A DNA stretch of 64,000 nt from positions 851,291-915,290 of the forward strand of contig NZ_OAML01000002.1 in NCBI RefSeq assembly GCF_900199435.1, written 5' to 3'. Of the stretch, positions 59,805 to 64,000 are shown in pieces. The stretch's first letter is position 1, and every line of letters begins with the position of its first letter. The notes under the pieces are model-generated. The model was given only the letters and a program-made list of their open reading frames with translations, did not search any database and was not told the DNA's origin. This DNA comes from Pygmaiobacter massiliensis (lineage in GTDB: Bacteria > Bacillota > Clostridia > Oscillospirales > Ruminococcaceae). The position numbers were made by a program, and so were the translations under genes.

Positions 59805-60995
59805 TTATTTGGTGAAGTTATCAAAATATCCTTTGACCAAGATAATCGGGGTGCCTTTGTCGCCGCTGCCCGAAGTCAGGTCGCAGAGCGAACCAATCAG
59901 GTCCGTTAAGCGGCGCGGGGTGGTGCCCTGAGAAACCATTTTGCCCACGAGGTCCTGATCTTTGTGGCGGATATAGTCGGAGATTGCTGCCTTCAGCTCT
60001 TCGCCGCGCAAATCCGCAAAATCATTATCTGCAAGGTACTTCAGCTTTACTTCGTTCGGCTGACCTTCCAGACCCTCGGTATAAGCAGGGCTAACCACGG
60101 GGTCAGCAAGCTCCCAGATTTTGCCGATGGGATCCTTGAATGCACCGTCGCCGTAAATCATGGCCTCAACTTTGACGCCGGTTTTTTCCTGCAGACCTTG
60201 CTGAATCGCGTCTACCACTGGCTGGCAATTGCGGGGGAACAGCTTAACCGAGTTTTCGGTCGCTTTGTTGCTGCCCAGCAAGCCATAGTTTTCGTTAAAG
60301 CCGCTGCCGTTTACCGAAGCAGTCATAATTTCATCCAAGCCATACACTTTAGCCGCACCAGCAGCCTTCAGCAAACGCTTGGTACGAGCACGGGTATGAA
60401 TATCGCAGCAAAGCACGTTTTTGGTGTAGTCCAAAATAGCGCGGCAATCGTTTGCAAGGATAATCTCGACTTCGCAGCCTGCGTCTTGAATCAGCTCTTT
60501 ATAAAATGCAAGATAGTCCACACCGGTGAACGGATGCACACGATAGCCAAACAATTCGCGGAATTTTTCTTCGGTCAGCACATCATTCCACGGATTGACG
60601 CCTTTCTCGTCCAGCAGGTCCAGATCGACCAAATGGTTGCCCACCTCATCGGAAGGATAGCTGAGCATCAGCACGATCTTTTTCGCGCCGCCAGCAATGC
60701 CTTTTAAGCATACCGAAAAACGGTTGCGGCTGAGAATCGGGAAAATCACGCCAACGGTTTCGTCGCCAAATTTATTGTGAACATCCTGTGCAATCTGCTC
60801 TGTAGTAGCATAGTTGCCCTGTGCGCGTGCAACAACAGCTTCGGTTACTGCAACTACGTCTTTTTCATTCAATGAAATACCGGCCTGTTCGGTCGCCTGA
60901 ACAACGCTGTCCACGACGATCTTTGCAATGTCATCGCCCTGTCTGATGATAGGTGCGCGTACGCCCATTGATACCGTTCCGATAAGTCTTTCCAT
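59805..60995 (-). CDS. CofE-like (F420-0:L-glutamate ligase domain) protein
   Basis: Predicted 396-residue protein with the CofE/F420-0 gamma-glutamyl ligase-type fold. N-terminus IGTVSMGVRAPIIRQGDD, then VTEAVVARAQGNY near 50, SRNRFSVCLKGIAGGAKKIV near 85 and GDGAFKDPIGKIWELADP near 290. Clostridia generally lack cofactor F420, so a different glutamate- or amino-acid-adding role is likely. ATG 60995 has AAGGATG 8 nt upstream. It has its own promoter and a leader with several hairpins. Confidence 0.8.
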   Translation of the reverse strand: MERLIGTVSMGVRAPIIRQGDDIAKIVVDSVVQATEQAGISLNEKDVVAVTEAVVARAQGNYATTEQIAQDVHNKFGDETVGVIFPILSRNRFSVCLKGIAGGAKKIVLMLSYPSDEVGNHLVDLDLLDEKGVNPWNDVLTEEKFRELFGYRVHPFTGVDYLAFYKELIQDAGCEVEIILANDCRAILDYTKNVLCCDIHTRARTKRLLKAAGAAKVYGLDEIMTASVNGSGFNENYGLLGSNKATENSVKLFPRNCQPVVDAIQQGLQEKTGVKVEAMIYGDGAFKDPIGKIWELADPVVSPAYTEGLEGQPNEVKLKYLADNDFADLRGEELKAAISDYIRHKDQDLVGKMVSQGTTPRRLTDLIGSLCDLTSGSGDKGTPIILVKGYFDNFTK

Positions 60996-60999
60996 TGTT

Positions 61000-61134
61000 T
61001 GACCATCCTTTCTGGGATCGGTCACCTGCTGCCGCAGCAGCTTTTGCAAAAGCACCGATCCATCGCCTGCGCGGCTTGGCGCAGGGTTACCCTCTCTAGT
61101 TCGATGCACTCCTACCTCACACAAGGAGGAGTAC
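61000..61134 (-). promoter_or_regulatory. Structured leader RNA of the CofE-like gene
   Basis: Hairpins (plus coordinates): ACTCCT/AGGAGT (61108-61132); CATCG/CGATG closing stem (61061-61065 with 61102-61106) around GGGTTACCC (61084-61092) and CCTGCGC/GCGCAGG (61066-61085); then GGATCGGT/ACCGATCC (61015-61022 with 61054-61061) around CTGCTG/CAGCAG and a GCTTTTGCAAAAGC hairpin. Two three-way junctions stacked directly ahead of the ribosome site. Confidence 0.6.
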
Positions 61135-61139
61135 ACTAT

Positions 61140-61168
61140 ATTTTATCAATTTGCCCCTTAATTGTCCA
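61140..61168 (-). promoter_or_regulatory. Promoter of the CofE-like gene
   Basis: Minus-strand TGGACA, 17-nt spacer, TAAAAT (plus-strand TGTCCA 61163-61168 and ATTTTA 61140-61145). Predicted start is about 61134, at the first leader hairpin. Confidence 0.65.
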
Positions 61169-61287
61169 GAAAAACTTATTGTTCGAATATTAAGGTGGCA
61201 TTTTAAACGAATAGCTGACAACAAGGGGCAAACAGTATGGGCAAAAAAGGAATCTCGAGACCGGTAAACGCTCCTGGCAGTATAATG

Positions 61288-62400
61288 CTAAAATCTGATT
61301 TCACTTTGATATTCGTAGGTTCCCCCTAAATTGTCCTCAATCTGGGTCAAAAAGTAACCGCTGCTTTGGCCGTATTGCCAGGGCACAACTTCAGAAAACT
61401 GCGTATAAAATGTAGTTCCACTTAAAGCATCCGTCGCGGTCATTCCATTGTTTTCACCTAAGTCGAGTATATCATCGATTCCTACAATCGGTTCTGTTTT
61501 AATCGTTTTGCCATCTACGATTAGGCTTACCGTTCCTTTGATAGGATAAAGATTAATTTTTCTGCTGTCACTATAAATAAATTCCAGTGCTGTTTGTACT
61601 TCGCCAGAAATAGAAAGCCCCGAAGAGGTTCGCGACAGCTGCCCTATAAAATCGCTGTTCCCTGTCATCTGGTAACTGCTGAGCAAATAGCTGAGATCAT
61701 CCAGAAGAATTGGCTGCGTCTGAGTGCCTTGTTGCATAAAAAAGTAGAGCTTCATGGACGGTTCCAGCGGTACTTCCAGTTCCGCTGTAAAGGCACCATC
61801 CAGTTGCTGCGCGTCAGCGGTAACGGTATTTGTACTGCCCTTCACACTAATCTGTGCTGTTGTATCGGCTGTAAAATTCAGCGGCACGACACTAACTTTA
61901 ATGGTTAACGTTTTAGATTCCTGGTTGTAAGCAACCTCCTCTAATTGGTAATCCGTCACCTCTTTAGTCGTCTCTGCGGGAGATGGCATATAAATGGTTT
62001 GCGCTCCGCGGCTGCGCAGTTCTGTTACAGCTGCTTGCAGCTCTAATATCTGCACCTGCTGCCATATTAACATTGCTATTAAGCCAATCGGCAAAACCGC
62101 AGCACCGGCTGCAAGTATCCATTTTTTGTGCGCCTGTGTCGATTGTGCTTTAATGCCAGTATCGTTGGGAGGGATGTCAGATTCGTCCACCTCCGCTGAT
62201 TCTTTATCTGGCTCGAGCAATACATCCACCGAAACGTCAAAAATACGAGAAAGCTCTTTCAAATTTTCAATGCTTGGGGCTGAGCTGTCGGCTTCCCATT
62301 TAGAAACTGCCTGGCGCGAAATCCCCATTTGCTCCGCAAGGTCTTCTTGGCTTAAATGTGCTTTGCGGCGTAATGCCGTAATCTTTTGGCCTCGTGTCAT
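61288..62400 (-). CDS. XRE-family regulator with membrane segment and exported domain
   Basis: Predicted 370-residue protein. A Cro/CI helix-turn-helix (about 5-60) contains LSQEDLAEQMGISRQAVSKWE. Then an acidic linker, one membrane helix (about 93-113) and a C-terminal part of ~250 residues that would lie outside, beta-rich, ending in GGTYEYQSEIRF. The same layout occurs in clostridial one-component sensors whose signals are unknown. The gene stands alone and starts at ATG 62400 with AGGAAG. The target of regulation is not identifiable. Confidence 0.85.
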   Translation of the reverse strand: MTRGQKITALRRKAHLSQEDLAEQMGISRQAVSKWEADSSAPSIENLKELSRIFDVSVDVLLEPDKESAEVDESDIPPNDTGIKAQSTQAHKKWILAAGAAVLPIGLIAMLIWQQVQILELQAAVTELRSRGAQTIYMPSPAETTKEVTDYQLEEVAYNQESKTLTIKVSVVPLNFTADTTAQISVKGSTNTVTADAQQLDGAFTAELEVPLEPSMKLYFFMQQGTQTQPILLDDLSYLLSSYQMTGNSDFIGQLSRTSSGLSISGEVQTALEFIYSDSRKINLYPIKGTVSLIVDGKTIKTEPIVGIDDILDLGENNGMTATDALSGTTFYTQFSEVVPWQYGQSSGYFLTQIEDNLGGTYEYQSEIRF

Positions 62401-62575
62401 AATGTCTTCCTCCTGATAGTTTGGCTGCCTTTATTGTATCGGGCGAAGTATTTGCAAGACCACCAACTTCTCGTTTCCTTTTGTCAACTGCCAGTTGCAT
62501 TTACCTTTTTCAACTACAATAAGTATTAATTCAATTATTTTCTACTATTTTTTCAGTTTTTCGCTGCGGGTATCT

Positions 62576-62959
62576 CTATTCTGTTATCTCGACCTGATTT
62601 CCTTCTGGATCTAAAAAGCAAGCTTCATAGTAGCCGTCCCCGGTCACGCGAGGCCCGCTAATCAATGGAATTCCATCTCGCTGCAGCCTGGCGGCTACCG
62701 CATCCACCGCCTCTTTGGTACCCAAGCTAAAAGCCAGATGTGCCCAGCCTGTTTGCAGCAATACTTTTTCATTCGCCACCAAATCCGGTCGGGTCATTAG
62801 TTCTAATCGGGTTTCCCCTGCAAATTCTAAAAAATAAGTTTGAAGGCCAGTGGCAGGGTTATGATAACGAGAAGAATCAATTCCGCCAAAATACTTTTTG
62901 TAGAATTCTTTCATTTGTTCCAAATTGGAAACATAGAGCGCAATATGTTGAATTTTCAT
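62576..62959 (-). CDS. VOC-family (glyoxalase-like) metalloenzyme
   Basis: Predicted 127-residue vicinal-oxygen-chelate fold protein. The metal ligands of the glyoxalase I pattern are seen as HIALYVSNLE (His 5), E in RLELM near 54, H in HLAFSL near 74 and E in QVEITE at the end. Close to lactoylglutathione lyase-type proteins, but Firmicutes lack glutathione in most cases, so another aldehyde adduct or a resistance role is possible. Monocistronic. Confidence 0.85.
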   Translation of the reverse strand: MKIQHIALYVSNLEQMKEFYKKYFGGIDSSRYHNPATGLQTYFLEFAGETRLELMTRPDLVANEKVLLQTGWAHLAFSLGTKEAVDAVAARLQRDGIPLISGPRVTGDGYYEACFLDPEGNQVEITE

Positions 62960-63117
62960 ATATTCTCTCCTTTTCTCTGCAACAAATCAGCTTACCTTTT
63001 ATCATATCACAAACTTGAATGGGTGAAAACCACCGTCTTTATTCGCTTTTATTTTTCAGCTTATTATCTATAAAAGTAGAATTTCTGCTAATTTATGCAA
63101 AAGCAGCCACTAACCAC

Positions 63118-63147
63118 TTGCTTGAGGTACGTACAACCTTTTATAAT
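63118..63147 (+). promoter_or_regulatory. Promoter of the DsrE-type gene
   Basis: TTGCTT, 18-nt spacer, TATAAT (63142-63147), 30 nt before the start codon. Confidence 0.7.
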
Positions 63148-63176
63148 AAGAAGAAACACTACATTGGAGGAATTCT

Positions 63177-63521
63177 ATGATAAAAGCAGTCTTTCATATC
63201 GATGATGCTGAGCGGTGGCAAATGGTCTTTAAAAATGTAGAAAACTTACTCGCCTATTATGCAGACAAATCCGAACTTGCTCAGATTGAAATCGTCAGTA
63301 ACGGAAACGCTGTTGTTCCCTTGGCGCAAAAAGATGTCGCATTTTCGGCTGCGGTGGAGACACTTACACAAAAAGATGTGCTAGTTTGCGCCTGCGCTAA
63401 TGCATTGCGCGGGTGGGAAATTTCTGCAAAAGATCTGCTTCCCAACGTTAATATCGTCCCCGCGGGCGTAGTGGAACTTGTAGAAAAGCAGAGAGACGGC
63501 TATGCATATATTAAACCGTAG
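63177..63521 (+). CDS. DsrE-family sulfur-relay-like protein
   Basis: Predicted 114-residue cytosolic protein of the DsrE/DsrF-like fold (COG1416 type). It has the typical start KAVFHIDDAERWQM and a CACANAL segment near residue 78, where the Cys occupies the position of the DsrE active-site Cys. In sulfur-oxidising bacteria DsrE carries sulfur; in fermenters the role is unknown. ATG 63177 has GGAGG 6 nt upstream. Single gene, followed by a hairpin. Confidence 0.82.
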   Translation: MIKAVFHIDDAERWQMVFKNVENLLAYYADKSELAQIEIVSNGNAVVPLAQKDVAFSAAVETLTQKDVLVCACANALRGWEISAKDLLPNVNIVPAGVVELVEKQRDGYAYIKP

Positions 63522-63660
63522 CACTAGTAACATTTTTACTTCTGGTTTTCTAAAATTTTTACAGTAATCAACTGTCAGACGTTACTCTCGTATAAGTAGC
63601 ACTCCATTTCTCGCGTGAGCGGTGCGTATATTGCGCAATGTCTTCGCCGTACAAAATCAC

Positions 63661-63698
63661 AAAGCGTTTGGGGCGGCAAATGTACACCCAAACGCTTT
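63661..63698. terminator. Probable terminator of the DsrE-type gene
   Basis: Perfect 12-bp stem AAAGCGTTTGGG/CCCAAACGCTTT; the T-run on the plus strand (CCACTTTTTC) is offset by four bases. It lies 140 nt after the stop. Confidence 0.55.
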
Positions 63699-63846
63699 CC
63701 ACTTTTTCAGTCAACAACCATTTTGAAGTATTAGGCAAACTTTTTAGAATTCATCAAACAAAACACATACATATTAGCTCTATTAAAACTGAATTTTTAA
63801 CTTTATTGTGCTTTAAGCACTTGTTTTTATGAATGCGAAGACAAAT

Positions 63847-63879
63847 AAAAAGCCTCTGTACAATCGTACAGAGGCTTTT
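63847..63879 (-). terminator. Terminator of the rRNA-tRNA-Glu unit
   Basis: Perfect 14-bp stem AAAAGCCTCTGTAC/GTACAGAGGCTTTT with AATC loop, directly behind the tRNA CCA on the minus strand, then TTTTTATTTG. Confidence 0.9.
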
Positions 63880-63953
63880 GGTGACCCGTGGGAGAATCGA
63901 ACTCCCGTTTGCGGCGTGAGAGGCCGCCGTCTTGACCGCTTGACCAACGGGCC
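63879..63953 (-). tRNA. tRNA-Glu (anticodon CTC)
   Basis: On the minus strand, acceptor GGCCCGT/ACGGGTC (one G-T pair), discriminator A, encoded CCA; anticodon stem GCGGC/GCCGC around CTCTCAC gives CTC. It follows the 5S gene by 17 nt, so it belongs to the rRNA operon transcript. Confidence 0.95.
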
Positions 63954-63970
63954 ATAAAAAAGAAAAAGAG

Positions 63971-64000
63971 CCGGCACCTACCTATCCTCCCGGGTCGTCT
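63971..64000 (-). rRNA. 5S ribosomal RNA, 3' end (cut by window edge)
   Basis: The minus strand at the window end reads into a typical Firmicute 5S 3' end, with GGAGGATAGGTAGGTGCCGGC-like positions; the rest lies outside. The 16S and 23S genes are expected to the right. Confidence 0.75.

Noticed and set aside
61040..61135. Lysine riboswitch as identity of the CofE leader
   Set aside because: A short GAGGT...GAACT resemblance exists, but the later conserved L-box segments are missing.

Overview
The window looks like chromosomal DNA of an anaerobic, spore-forming Firmicute, most likely a Clostridia member of the Ruminococcaceae/Oscillospiraceae type. This is inferred from gene content: rubrerythrin, CIRCE-controlled htpG, formate-tetrahydrofolate ligase, ECF vitamin transporters, a SpoIID-like/peptidoglycan-binding protein, AGGAGG ribosome sites and sigma-A promoters. 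No database was searched. No CRISPR array, intact insertion sequence or prophage was seen. The right edge is the 3' end of a 5S rRNA gene followed by tRNA-Glu, so an rRNA operon continues beyond the window.

Layout, left to right. 0.1-8.5 kb: TRIC-type channel, acyltransferase, a YfcC carrier with an M20 amidohydrolase, rubrerythrin, htpG and an acidic Pro/Ala/Glu-rich protein. 8.6-12.1 kb: tRNA-Lys, a degraded stretch with a 17-bp palindrome, a transglutaminase-like exported protein, a small Cys-rich-tailed protein and a lipoprotein. 12.6-16.9 kb: a compact envelope operon (papain-like hydrolase, diacylglycerol-type glycosyltransferase, NodB deacetylase, flippase-like membrane protein, acyltransferase). 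17.1-25.2 kb: two flavoproteins with unusual iron-sulfur tails, an ABC exporter, an HD protein and a membrane GDPD. 25.4-28.7 kb: a 1106-residue SpoIID-like/seven-PG-binding/M15 protein. 29.2-39.9 kb: YuiF-type permease, a frameshifted zinc-ribbon gene, an RmlD-like reductase, L-lactate dehydrogenase, a MerR/YitT pair, a TetR-controlled membrane operon, and an ECF transporter with a P-loop kinase behind an attenuator. 40.1-58.9 kb: ureohydrolase, Lrp regulator, folT/folC and a large histidine-utilisation region. 59.4-64 kb: tRNA-Asn, a CofE-like ligase with a structured leader, an XRE regulator, VOC and DsrE proteins, tRNA-Glu and 5S rRNA.

The most coherent system is the histidine fermentation region. 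HutH, HutU and HutI take histidine to formiminoglutamate. FtcD moves the formimino group to tetrahydrofolate, two cyclodeaminase/cyclohydrolase-family proteins process it, and formate-tetrahydrofolate ligase run in reverse can release formate and ATP. Folate import and polyglutamylation genes lie alongside, with a YuiF-type permease, HutD and a DapF-like epimerase that may be a histidine racemase. A 1002-residue SARP-type regulator is divergent from hutU. Both the hutU and hutH promoters carry TAGACNY-like direct repeats at 10-11-bp spacing ending exactly 8 bp before the -10 box, which is the geometry known for SARP activators of actinobacteria. I regard this as the best candidate for an undescribed regulatory system here.

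Other notable points are two genes that seem to use non-standard starts (ATT and CTG), a MerR promoter with a 19-bp spacer, a duplicated TetR operator, and two leader RNAs of unknown class.
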